A model generated the notes under the pieces. It was not told where the DNA came from. It worked only from the letters and a program-made list of their open reading frames with translations, and ran no database searches. From WHTX01 sp038255145 (GTDB lineage: Bacteria > Actinomycetota > Acidimicrobiia > Acidimicrobiales > CAIXPF01), in NCBI GenBank assembly GCA_038255145.1, contig JBBSLP010000049.1, forward strand, positions 1-46,104: 46,104 bases of DNA, read 5' to 3'. Positions within the stretch are counted from its first letter, which is position 1; every line of letters starts with the position of its first letter. A program made the position numbers and the translations under genes. Below, in pieces: positions 1 through 6,547 of the stretch.

Positions 1-390
1 CACCGTCACCCTCACAACCGCCGCCTGAACCACGCGACCGCCTGAACCACACCACAGTCGGGGCTCACGCCCCGAGCGGGCTCCGCCCCGCACCCCCACC
101 CCCACCCCGCGCGGCCCCGGTCCGGCCTCCAACGGGACATTTCCGGTCAGGACGCGGCGCCGGAAGCCGTTGATGCCCAGGGCCAGGAGCACGGCGGTGA
201 AGCCCACGATGACCATGTAGACGACGGGCAGGTTCATGTGCGGCGTGCTGCCGGCCAGGCAGGCCCGCAGACCCTCGTTCACGTAGACGAGGGGGTTGAC
301 CAGCACCGCGACCTGCAGCCAGCGGATGGGCTCGAGGCTCTGCCACGGGTAGTAGACGCAGCCCAGGAAGGTCAGGGGGATGACCAGCAG
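1..390 (-). pseudogene. C-terminal fragment of an ABC-2 type transporter permease
   Basis: Read on the minus strand from 390 downward, the frame gives LLVIPLTFLGCVYYPW, then VAVLVNPLVYVNEGLRACL, then a final hydrophobic helix ending GINGFRRRVLTGNVPL. This is the hallmark C-terminal third of DrrB/ABC-2 drug or polysaccharide exporter permeases, the membrane partner of an ABC ATPase. About two thirds of the protein (N-terminal helices) is missing: homology stops abruptly at 390, where a ketoacyl-synthase fragment begins on the other strand. Downstream of the family end the frame stays open to the window edge through a low-complexity Gly/Val/Arg tail, so the stop codon is not seen. Family call is firm; whether the truncation is biological or an assembly join cannot be told from sequence alone. 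Confidence 0.7.
21..50. repeat. 13-bp direct repeat, two copies
   Basis: The 13-mer CCGCCTGAACCAC occurs at 21-33 and again at 38-50, a 17-bp period. It lies in the low-complexity tail beyond the recognisable end of the permease fragment. No function is evident. Confidence 0.6.
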
Positions 391-597
391 GCGGCCGGGG
401 CCATGGGCATCATGGCCGGCGTGTGGGCGATGCACCACGGCCGCTTCCCCAACATCGCCGGCACCACGGTTCCCGACCCCGCCATCCGCTTCGACGTCGT
501 GCTGCACGAGCCCCGGACCATGGACATCGGGGTGTTGCAGGTCAACGCGTTCGGCTTCGGTGGCCAGGACGCCTCGGTCGTGGTCACCAAGGACTGA
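391..597 (+). pseudogene. C-terminal fragment of a beta-ketoacyl-ACP synthase (KAS/FabF type)
   Basis: The frame ending at the TGA 595-597 encodes AAGAMGIMAGVWAMHHGRF, then PNIAGTTVPDP, and ends with NAFGFGGQDASVVV. AAGAMG and the terminal NxFGFGGxxAS block are the last conserved motifs of condensing enzymes of the thiolase fold (fatty-acid or polyketide ketosynthases). The upstream 80% of the gene, including the catalytic Cys and both His motifs, is absent because the frame joins the oppositely oriented permease fragment at 390/391. The intact parent would probably lie in an operon with the acyl-CoA ligase, which starts 7 bp after this stop. No start codon with a ribosome site precedes the fragment, so it is unlikely to be expressed as a functional protein. 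Confidence 0.72.
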
Positions 598-603
598 CCG
601 GCC

Positions 604-2160
604 ATGAGCCAGCCGACCGCGAGCCACTCCCTGAACCTGAACTACACGCTGGCCGACTGCGTGGGGGCCCGGGCCGCCACCCAACCCCACCGCGTCGCCA
701 TCGAGGTCCTCGACCCCCGCACGTCGGGCACCACCCCGGTCGAGACGTGGACCTACGACCAGGTGTGGCGGCGCGTCATGGGCTTGGCCGCCGTGCTCGG
801 TGACGTCGCTCCCGGGGCCAACGGTCCCATGGCCGCCATCCTCGCCCCCAACGGCGTCGACCACGCCCTGGCCTACCTGGCCTGTCAGGTGGCGGGGGTG
901 GCCGCCGTGCCCGTCAACAGTCGCCTGGCTGCGGCCGAGGTCGACTTCGTGCTCTCCGACTCCGGGGCCTCGGTGCTGCTGGTCGCCGGGGAGCACCTGG
1001 CCCTGGGGACCCAGGTGGCCACGGCCCGTGGCTGTCGGGTCATCGACATGGCCGCCGTGCCCACCCCCGCCGTCGCCCCCTGGGCCGGTCCATCGGGGGT
1101 CGAGGCCGCCCGACGGGTGGCCGTGGTCGCCTACACCTCGGGCACGACGGGCTTCCCCAAGGGGACCACGTCACGCAACCAGGACTGGCTGGCCCGCACG
1201 GCGCAGTGGGGGTGGACGTTCGGTCTCGGCCCCCACCAGGTCCTGTCCACCCCGGGACCGCTGTTCCACCTGTCCTACGGGGGCTTGACCCTGGGGGCGC
1301 TGGCCATCGGGGCCAAGGTGCGGCTGATGACCGCCTTCGACCCCGCCGTGGCCCTCGAGGAGTACAGCCGCCACTCGACCTGGGTGTTCCTCGTGCCCTC
1401 CATGCTGGCCATGGTGGCCGAGGTGTGGAAGGCGTCGGGCCGGCCGCCCGCCGAGGCCCTCGACGTGCTGCTGTCCTCGGGGGCGCCGGGACCGTTGTCC
1501 CTGCTCGAAGAGGCCTTCGACATCTTCCCCCGGGCTCGCATCACCGAGGCCTACGGGTGGACCGAGGGGGGCTGGGTGACCTACGAGGTCAAGGAGCGGG
1601 GCAACGTGACCGCCCACTCGGTGGGCTGGCCGATGATCGAGTCCGAGGTGCGGGTGCTGGGCGCCGACGGCGCCGTGGCCGCGGTGGGCGAGGCCGGCGA
1701 GGTCGTGGCCCGCACGTCGGTGCCCTTCGGCGGCTACTTGAACCGGCCCGACGCCACCGCCGAGGCCCTGACCCCCGACGGCTTCACCCGCTCGGGCGAC
1801 GTGGGCATCCGCCTGGCCGACGGGCGCCTCACCATCGTGGACCGGGTCAAGGACAGGATCATCACCGGGGGTGAGAACGTGTACTGCGCCGAGGTCGAGC
1901 GCGTGTTGCACGAGCACCCCGACGTGGTCGAGGCCGCGGTGGTCGGGTTGGCCGACCCCACCTGGGGCGAGCTCGTCACCGCCGTGGTCGTGGGGCGGGC
2001 GGGCGTCACCCTGGACCCGGCCGAGGTGGTGGCCTTCACCCGGGCCAACCTGGCCCACTACAAGTGTCCCCGACGTGTGCTCGTCCAGGACGCGCTACCG
2101 CGGAACCCCATGGGCAAGGTGCAGAGGTTCCGCCTGGTGGAGCAGCTGACCGCCAGCTGA
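604..2160 (+). CDS. Acyl-CoA synthetase (AMP-binding, ANL superfamily)
   Basis: 518-residue adenylate-forming enzyme expected to activate a carboxylic acid with ATP and CoA. Motifs in order: P-loop YTSGTTGFPKG at residues 177-187, the adenine/substrate motif YGWTEGG near 315, a GEAGEVVARTSVPFGGYLNRP block, the SGD motif before the hinge, KDRIITGGENVY near 415-426 (hinge and A8 motif), and the C-terminal catalytic lysine in NPMGKVQR near 506. Length and motif spacing match complete fatty-acyl/medium-chain CoA ligases. The ATG begins 7 bp after the ketosynthase fragment, suggesting an original fatty-acid or polyketide operon. Substrate chain length cannot be read from the sequence. It converges with the TetR gene at 2200-2820. 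Confidence 0.9.
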   Translation: MSQPTASHSLNLNYTLADCVGARAATQPHRVAIEVLDPRTSGTTPVETWTYDQVWRRVMGLAAVLGDVAPGANGPMAAILAPNGVDHALAYLACQVAGVAAVPVNSRLAAAEVDFVLSDSGASVLLVAGEHLALGTQVATARGCRVIDMAAVPTPAVAPWAGPSGVEAARRVAVVAYTSGTTGFPKGTTSRNQDWLARTAQWGWTFGLGPHQVLSTPGPLFHLSYGGLTLGALAIGAKVRLMTAFDPAVALEEYSRHSTWVFLVPSMLAMVAEVWKASGRPPAEALDVLLSSGAPGPLSLLEEAFDIFPRARITEAYGWTEGGWVTYEVKERGNVTAHSVGWPMIESEVRVLGADGAVAAVGEAGEVVARTSVPFGGYLNRPDATAEALTPDGFTRSGDVGIRLADGRLTIVDRVKDRIITGGENVYCAEVERVLHEHPDVVEAAVVGLADPTWGELVTAVVVGRAGVTLDPAEVVAFTRANLAHYKCPRRVLVQDALPRNPMGKVQRFRLVEQLTAS

Positions 2161-2199
2161 GCCGTGTGGCCGGCCGGCGAGGGCCATGGTGAGGCGGGC

Positions 2200-2820
2200 T
2201 CAGCCCACCAGGCTGGGGCGCAGGCCGGTGAGCAGCACGTCGACGTGACGCTCGACCCACAGCTGGTTCGTCTCCAGGTCCCGGACCAGGCAGCGGTGGT
2301 AGATGGGCCCCACGAGCTGGTCGAGCACGGCCTCGAGGTCGAGGTCGGCGGGGAGCTCGTCGCGGTTGACGGCCCGCTGCAGGACGAGGCGCAGCGCTTC
2401 GTTGCGGGCCGCGGCCTGGCGCTCGACGCGGTCGCGGATCTCGGGTTCGACCCGGGCCGCGGCCAGGACCGAGGGTAGGACCAGGGCCCATTGCGAGCTC
2501 CGGCGCAGCAGGTCGGCCAGGCCGCCCAACAGGCGGGCCAGGTCGGTGCGCACGTCGCCGGTGTCGGGGAGGTCGGGAAGGTCGACGAAGGCGTCCACCA
2601 TCTCGGCCACGAGGGCGTCGGGGCGGTCCCAGTAGCGATACAGGGTCGAGCGGGCCACCCCGGCTTCGCTGGCGACGCGCTCCATGGTCACGCCACCGAT
2701 GCCCCGCTCGGCCAGCAGCCGCGCCACAGCGTGTACCACTCGCTTGCGGGTCCGGAGCACGCGGGGGTCGAGGTGTTGGATGACAGCTCCTGGAGTTTGT
2801 GCAACATCTTTGTCGCGCAT
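2200..2820 (-). CDS. TetR family transcriptional regulator
   Basis: 206-residue repressor-type protein. The N-terminal helix-turn-helix is at residues 44-64 (VTMERVASEAGVARSTLYRYW), the canonical TetR DNA-binding signature; the C-terminal part is a helical ligand-binding/dimer domain. I start at the ATG at 2820 because AGGAA lies 7 nt upstream (2828-2832); the longer open frame to 2883 lacks a better site. It converges with the acyl-CoA ligase and is divergent to a second TetR gene, so either could be a target. Ligand unknown. Confidence 0.85.
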   Translation of the reverse strand: MRDKDVAQTPGAVIQHLDPRVLRTRKRVVHAVARLLAERGIGGVTMERVASEAGVARSTLYRYWDRPDALVAEMVDAFVDLPDLPDTGDVRTDLARLLGGLADLLRRSSQWALVLPSVLAAARVEPEIRDRVERQAAARNEALRLVLQRAVNRDELPADLDLEAVLDQLVGPIYHRCLVRDLETNQLWVERHVDVLLTGLRPSLVG

Positions 2821-3144
2821 GCGGCGGTTCCTACATGAGAGCAAGCCCGTAACTGCGGCAACTATTGCTCGGTTGTAGCCCATCTGTAAAGCCGCTCAAG
2901 ATCCGATAGCTTGTCACAGAGCGTGGCGAGAAGGGCAGGTCGCAGGGGTCGTTCCTCGCCGAAGACGCTAGGTAATTCTTCCCGGTTCTCTCACGGAGTT
3001 GAGGAGCGAGTCGATGCAACCTTCTCAACCATCCTGTTCGATGCCAGACTTCTCGCTGGGTCATTTCCCTGGTGATGGGACGGCACCGAACGGGACTAGC
3101 AGTCGCTCACATCTACGTAAATATGTCCGGGCATGGAGGTCGGG
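2821..3144. other. Intergenic region between divergent TetR genes
   Basis: 324 bp without a supportable gene. It is noticeably less GC-rich than its neighbours (for example around 2850-2900 and 2960-3010), typical of a promoter region. The only clear structural element is the palindromic candidate operator at 3109-3126. Short minus-strand ORFs here lack ribosome sites and any recognisable family. Confidence 0.6.
3109..3126 (+). promoter_or_regulatory. Candidate TetR operator overlapping -10 of the 3145 gene
   Basis: ACATCTACGTAAATATGT is an imperfect palindrome centred on TACGTA, with outer ACAT/ATGT arms. The TAAATA inside it (3118-3123) is placed as a -10 box for the TetR gene starting at 3145. 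A repressor bound here would block its own promoter, the usual autoregulation of the family. Inference from position and symmetry only. Confidence 0.45.
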
Positions 3145-3690
3145 ATGAGCACGCCCAGCGCAGTCCCCGAGACGTCGCCGGTACGGCGACGCCGGGTCGC
3201 CACGCGTGAGGAGGCCATCGCCGCATGCGTCGCCCTGCTCGACGAGGGCGGGGCCGAGGCGCTCTCGATGCGCAACCTGGCCGCCAGGCTCCACGTGTCG
3301 CTGCCCACCGTCTACACGTTGGTCGATTCACGGGAGCACCTCATCGAAGAGGTGTTGGCCCGTCAGCTGGTGGCCCTGCTCGACAAGGCCGGCGACGAGA
3401 TCGTCGGCTGGCCCGGCACCCAGGGTTGGGTGGCCGAGCGCCCGTGGGTGGTGGCCCTGTTGCGACAGGTCCCCATCGGGCCCCACGCCCGGTTGTCGGG
3501 CCGGGTGGCGGCCGACCGACCGGTTCTGGCCAAGTTGGCCCCCGGCGGCGACGCCGTGCGCCTGTTGCAGTCGTTCCTGTTCTCGCTGGAGGGCACGTGG
3601 CGTGCCCTCGACGCCGGTCTCGTGCCGGCGGCCTCGGTGGACGAGCTGCTGGGCACGGTCAGCCGCAGCGTGCTCGCCGCGGGGTCGTGA
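3145..3690 (+). CDS. TetR family transcriptional regulator
   Basis: 181-residue regulator. The helix-turn-helix spans residues 40-62 (LSMRNLAARLHVSLPTVYTLV); the remainder is a helical C-terminal domain resembling the TetR_C type fused to hydrophobic ligand pockets. The ATG at 3145 is preferred over the one at 3133 because GGAGG at 3135-3139 sits 5 nt upstream of it. A palindrome at 3109-3126 overlaps its probable -10, so autorepression is likely. tRNA-Ala follows 46 bp downstream on the same strand. Target genes and ligand unknown. Confidence 0.82.
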   Translation: MSTPSAVPETSPVRRRRVATREEAIAACVALLDEGGAEALSMRNLAARLHVSLPTVYTLVDSREHLIEEVLARQLVALLDKAGDEIVGWPGTQGWVAERPWVVALLRQVPIGPHARLSGRVAADRPVLAKLAPGGDAVRLLQSFLFSLEGTWRALDAGLVPAASVDELLGTVSRSVLAAGS

Positions 3691-3736
3691 CGAACGTCGA
3701 ACGGTGCGGCGGGTACAGCTAGGCTGACCGGCCCAC

Positions 3737-3810
3737 GGGGCTGTAGCTCAGTTGGCTAGAGCGTCTGGTTTGCAACCAGAAGGTCGAGGGTTCGATTCCC
3801 TTCAGCTCCA
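3737..3810 (+). tRNA. tRNA-Ala (anticodon UGC)
   Basis: Cloverleaf read directly: acceptor arm GGGGCTG (3737-3743) pairs with CAGCTCC (3803-3809) with one G-T wobble and discriminator A at 3810. The D-arm contains AGCTCAGTTGGCTAGAGC. The anticodon stem TCTGG/CCAGA encloses loop TTTGCAA, giving anticodon TGC, and the T-arm carries GGTTCGATTCC. The CCA end is not encoded. GGGG-CTGTAGCTCAG is the usual bacterial alanine tRNA opening. Confidence 0.95.
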
Positions 3811-3839
3811 CGGTCCCCGCGGATGGAACCCGGGCTGGA

Positions 3840-3865
3840 GACGCCGCACGTCATGCTGCGGCGTC
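3840..3865 (+). terminator. Hairpin terminator after tRNA-Ala
   Basis: Perfect 9-bp inverted repeat GACGCCGCA / TGCGGCGTC with an 8-nt loop, 29 nt beyond the tRNA. No U-tract follows, which is common in high-GC actinobacteria. Confidence 0.6.
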
Positions 3866-3964
3866 CCGCCCAGCCGCCCATGACAGCATCCGACCCCGCG
3901 CCCACGGCCTCGTGGCAGGCTGGGCCCGGGCGGGCAAGGACGCCGCGCCCCGAAGAGGAGCGAC

Positions 3965-4192
3965 ATGGCCATCACCGCAGACCTGGCATCCCTGTTGGAC
4001 AAGGCGTGGGAGGAGAAGTCCCTCGCCGAGGTGCTCGCCGCTCCGGTGAGCGCCCTGGCTGGCGTGAGCGAGGGCGACGCCGAGCAGCTCAAGGCGGCGT
4101 TCAACATCAAGACCATCGCCGACCTGGGCAAGAACAAGTACTTCAAGGCCGCCCACGCCCTGACCCAGCTCAGCGAGGCCGGGGCGAAGTAG
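3965..4192 (+). CDS. Small helical protein, helix-hairpin-helix-like
   Basis: 75 residues, acidic and mostly helical. The core SALAGVSEGDAEQLKAAFNI followed by KTIADLGKNKYF resembles a helix-hairpin-helix/DUF4332-like fold, in which a small-residue loop (AGVSEGDAE) is followed by a helix and then a TIADLG segment. I recognise this as a conserved hypothetical family rather than a characterised one. The start is supported by GAGGAG about 5 nt upstream of the ATG. Its stop overlaps the 3' end of the convergent haemoglobin gene by 23 bp. DNA binding is possible from the fold but unproven. Confidence 0.7.
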   Translation: MAITADLASLLDKAWEEKSLAEVLAAPVSALAGVSEGDAEQLKAAFNIKTIADLGKNKYFKAAHALTQLSEAGAK

Positions 4193-4661
4193 CCGCCGAC
4201 GGGCACGGGTCCGAGTGGGCTGGAGCCAGCTGGCGGGCCAACGAGGCGCCGATCCGCAGGGCGTGCGCCTTGGCCCGCTCGGCCCCCGGCCCTGCCCACC
4301 GCCGGTCGACCTGGGCGCTGAACAGGGCCAGCCATCGCTCGAAGTGCTCGGCCCGCAGCGCCTGGAGCTGGTGCACGTGGCGGTGGGTGGCCACCAGGCT
4401 GCCACCCTGGTAGCTGGGGTCGCCCAGCAGCACCCGGCACCAGTAGTCGACGAGGCGGGGGATGTGCTCGGCCCAGTCGACCTCGGCCACCTCCTCGAAG
4501 ACCGGGGCCAGCAGGTCGTCCATCACGAGCTCGCGGTAGAAGCCCACCACGAGGTCGTGGACGTGGGTGCGCGAGTCGAGGTCGAGGCCGGTGGCGGTGG
4601 GGGTGGGGGTGGGGGTGGGGGTGGGGGTGGGGGTGCGCACGGTCACCGCATCAGTGGCCAC
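4170..4661 (-). CDS. Group III truncated haemoglobin, with Thr-Pro repeat N-terminus
   Basis: 163-residue globin of the 2-on-2 group III class: FY at 41-42 (B-helix), VDWAEHIPRLVDYWCRVLLG, probable proximal His93 in ATHRHVH, and HFERWLALF. Group III trHbs bind O2/NO and are implicated in nitrosative or peroxide stress. The N-terminus is unusual: residues 10-22 are (Thr-Pro)n, encoded by the hexanucleotide repeat at 4598-4633. The GTG start at 4661 is chosen because GGAGGTG ends 6 nt upstream; a start at 4718 would lie deep inside the upstream gene. It overlaps the stop of the upstream paralogue by 11 bp, so translation is probably coupled. It overlaps the convergent 3965 gene by 23 bp at its end. 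Confidence 0.83.
   Translation of the reverse strand: MATDAVTVRTPTPTPTPTPTPTATGLDLDSRTHVHDLVVGFYRELVMDDLLAPVFEEVAEVDWAEHIPRLVDYWCRVLLGDPSYQGGSLVATHRHVHQLQALRAEHFERWLALFSAQVDRRWAGPGAERAKAHALRIGASLARQLAPAHSDPCPSAATSPRPR
4598..4633. repeat. Hexanucleotide microsatellite (TGGGGG)6 inside a coding region
   Basis: Six perfect tandem copies of TGGGGG on the plus strand (ACCCCC on the coding strand), each encoding Thr-Pro. Length changes by one unit keep the frame. The plus strand has six runs of five G and could form a G-quadruplex. Confidence 0.9.
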
Positions 4662-5112
4662 GGTCGGCACCTCCCCGTGTCGTGGGCGTGGCCACGGGTA
4701 CACCGGGGGCCCCGGCATCGAGCTGGCGGAGGTGGACGCGGGCCACGGTGCGGGCCAGGTCGCGGGCCCGCTCGACCTCTGGTCCTGACCAGCCCTGGTC
4801 CAGGGTGTCCTCGAACAGGGCCAACCAGCGGTCGAAGTGCGCCTTGGTGAAGGGCCGCTGCCGGTGGATGCGCTGGTGGGCGGCGAAGGGGTTGCCGTCG
4901 TAGCCGGACACGCCGAGCAGGGCCCGGGACCAGAACGCGGTCAACTTGGTCAGGTGTGCCGGCCAGTCGACCCGGGCCACGTCGTTGAACACGGGCCCGA
5001 GCACGTCGTCCTGGGCCACGTCGCGGTAGAAGCGCCGCACCAGGTCGGCGATCTCGTCGGCGTCGTCGAGCGCCTGCCGCCGGTCGGGTTCGGCGTCGGC
5101 TGGTGGAGACAT
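4651..5112 (-). CDS. Group III truncated haemoglobin (first of tandem pair)
   Basis: 153 residues with the same fold as its downstream neighbour: FY at 28-29, DVLGPVFNDVARVDWPAHL, FWSRALLG, probable proximal His79 in FAAHQRIH, and HFDRWLALFEDT. Motif spacing fits group III (P-class) truncated haemoglobins, which have a 2-on-2 helical fold and bind haem ligands such as O2 and NO in the cytoplasm. The two genes overlap by 11 bp and look like a tandem duplication that has diverged. The ATG at 5112 has no ribosome site; TAGGCT lies exactly 6 nt upstream, suggesting a leaderless transcript whose -10 is inside an 18-bp palindrome. Confidence 0.87.
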   Translation of the reverse strand: MSPPADAEPDRRQALDDADEIADLVRRFYRDVAQDDVLGPVFNDVARVDWPAHLTKLTAFWSRALLGVSGYDGNPFAAHQRIHRQRPFTKAHFDRWLALFEDTLDQGWSGPEVERARDLARTVARVHLRQLDAGAPGVPVATPTTRGGADRGH

Positions 5113-5114
5113 AG

Positions 5115-5132
5115 TTCTAGCCTACGCTAGAA
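5115..5132 (-). promoter_or_regulatory. Palindromic operator over the leaderless haemoglobin promoter
   Basis: TTCTAGC-CTAC-GCTAGAA is a perfect 7-bp inverted repeat with a 4-nt spacer. On the minus strand it contains the probable -10 TAGGCT (5119-5124), 6 nt before the ATG at 5112. A dimeric repressor here would occlude the promoter of the haemoglobin pair. The cognate regulator is not identified; Rrf2/NsrR- or TetR-type sensors would be reasonable candidates for a haem-ligand gene. Confidence 0.65.
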
Positions 5133-5153
5133 ATACTCGGGTCAGGTTGGCCA

Positions 5154-5976
5154 TCAGGCCACCCAGAACGGGTCGGTGCTGAACTCGACGTTGAGCCACA
5201 GGTCGTGGGGCAGGGCCGACAGGCGGTCGTACAGCTGGCGGCGCACCAGATCGGACCGTTCGACCAGCCAACCGGCGACGACCACGAAGTCGACCTCGAT
5301 GTAGAGCTTGGGACCGACCTTGGTCACCCTGGTGAGGGCCTCGGGAAGATCGAGCGCGGCTCGCACCGCAGCCACGGCGTCGTCCACCGCGGCTCGGACC
5401 TCGGGGTCTGCCGCCCCCTCGAGCAGCTCGACCAAGGTGGTGCGGATCATGCGCACGGGGGGCAGGGCGAGGATGGCGCAGGCAGCGAGCACCAGGGTGG
5501 GCTCCACGTAGCGGGCTGCGTTGCCGGTGGCGGCGCGGTCGAGCACCAGGGCGACCGCGAAGCCCACCAGCATGCCCAGGCCGAGGACGGCGCCGGCCAG
5601 CCACTGCGTGGCCTCGGCCACCACCAGCCCGGACCGGTCGTGGTGGCCCCGCATCGTCCGCCACACCACCACGGACACTGTGGAGGAGATGGCGGCGTAG
5701 GTGATCCCCCACCCGCCGACCACGTCGCTGCCGCCGTCGAGTATGGCGGCCACGGCCCCGAAGGCGGCATAGGCGCAGGTGGCCAGCAGGGCCACCCCCT
5801 CGAGGCCGATGACCAGGGGGGCCATGGCCTCGCGGCCGAAGGGGAAGCGGGCCGTCGGGCCGGCGCCGACGGCGCGAGCCGTGCGCAGCGCCGATGGCGG
5901 CCAGGACCAGCCCGCAGCGGATGGACAGCAGCAGCGCCCCCCGTTCACCGTCGCTGGCCGGTCGTGCTCGGTCCAT
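5154..5976 (-). pseudogene. CDF (cation efflux) transporter, frameshifted and missing an early helix
   Basis: From the ATG at 5976 (AAGG 8 nt upstream) one frame reads MDRARPASDGERGALLLSIR then CGLVLAAIGAAHG, a normal CDF N-terminus with TM1. Around 5877-5885 the homology jumps to a different frame: TARFPFGREAMAPLVIGLEG, then four more membrane segments and the cytoplasmic domain with KVGPKLYIEVDF, ending FSTDPFWVA. Intact CDF proteins have about 40-60 residues between these parts, including TM2 with the metal-binding DxxxD. That segment is absent, so the gene has lost its transport site as well as its frame. The downstream frame is long and clean, implying recent loss or a sequence error at the join. 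The family resembles the COG3965-type predicted Zn/Co/Cd transporters. Confidence 0.65.
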
Positions 5977-6042
5977 CCCGCCATCCTTGCCCGCGGGCGG
6001 TGGGTGCGGACCGTACGTGCGTGCTGGACCTAACGTCCCACG

Positions 6043-6462
6043 GTGATCGAGGTGCGGGTCCGAGCCCGGCAGGCGTGGCGGGTTGCGGCCACGTACACGG
6101 CCAAGGCCCCGGGCACCCACATCTACCTGCTCGTCCTGTTCGTCACCACGCTGACGTTGCGATCGGTCGACGCCACCCTGGCCGACCAGCTCCTGCGCCA
6201 GCTGTCCACCAACCTCTACCAGATGGGTCGGTCGGCCGGTCGGGTGCTGGTCATCAGCGCCTTCCTGCTCGACGGGGGCCGGTGGATCAACCAGCTCGTG
6301 CGCTTGAGCGCCGTGTACGTCCCCCTGGAGCGATGGGCGGGCACGTGGCGATGGCTGGCCGTCGTCGTGGCCGGCCACGTCGGGGCCACCCTGGTCACCC
6401 CCATCGGCATCTGGACCGACCTGCGCCACGACCCCGGGGGCGGGGCACTCAGCTCGACGTGA
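6043..6462 (+). CDS. Rhomboid-like membrane protein, short form
   Basis: 139 residues. A membrane segment near 28-42 (HIYLLVLFVTTLTLRSVD) is followed by STNLYQMGRSAGRVLVISAF, FLLDGGRWINQ, and VPLERWAGTWRWLAVVVAGH with VGATLVTP. This is the family of actinobacterial rhomboid-like proteins that keep the fold but lack the GxSG serine of true rhomboid proteases. Most relatives are clearly longer (about 200 residues with two or three further helices); this one stops after IWTDLRHDPGGGALSST, so it is C-terminally truncated or a short variant. The start codon is a GTG at 6043 without a strong ribosome site. It is divergent from the CDF pseudogene and convergent with the Rieske gene. Confidence 0.6.
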   Translation: MIEVRVRARQAWRVAATYTAKAPGTHIYLLVLFVTTLTLRSVDATLADQLLRQLSTNLYQMGRSAGRVLVISAFLLDGGRWINQLVRLSAVYVPLERWAGTWRWLAVVVAGHVGATLVTPIGIWTDLRHDPGGGALSST

Positions 6463-6547
6463 ACACGCCGGCCGCTCCGGCCAACGTCGAGCCCGCCATG
6501 AGGGCGACGAGCACGGCGGCGAAGGCCAGCCACCGCCGACGGCGTGG

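Noticed and set aside
4598..4633. Possible CRISPR or phase-variable promoter
   Set aside because: Units are 6 bp without spacers and lie within the coding region; it is a microsatellite.
6043..6462. Active rhomboid protease
   Set aside because: No GxSG serine or terminal-helix His; only the rhomboid-like fold is kept.
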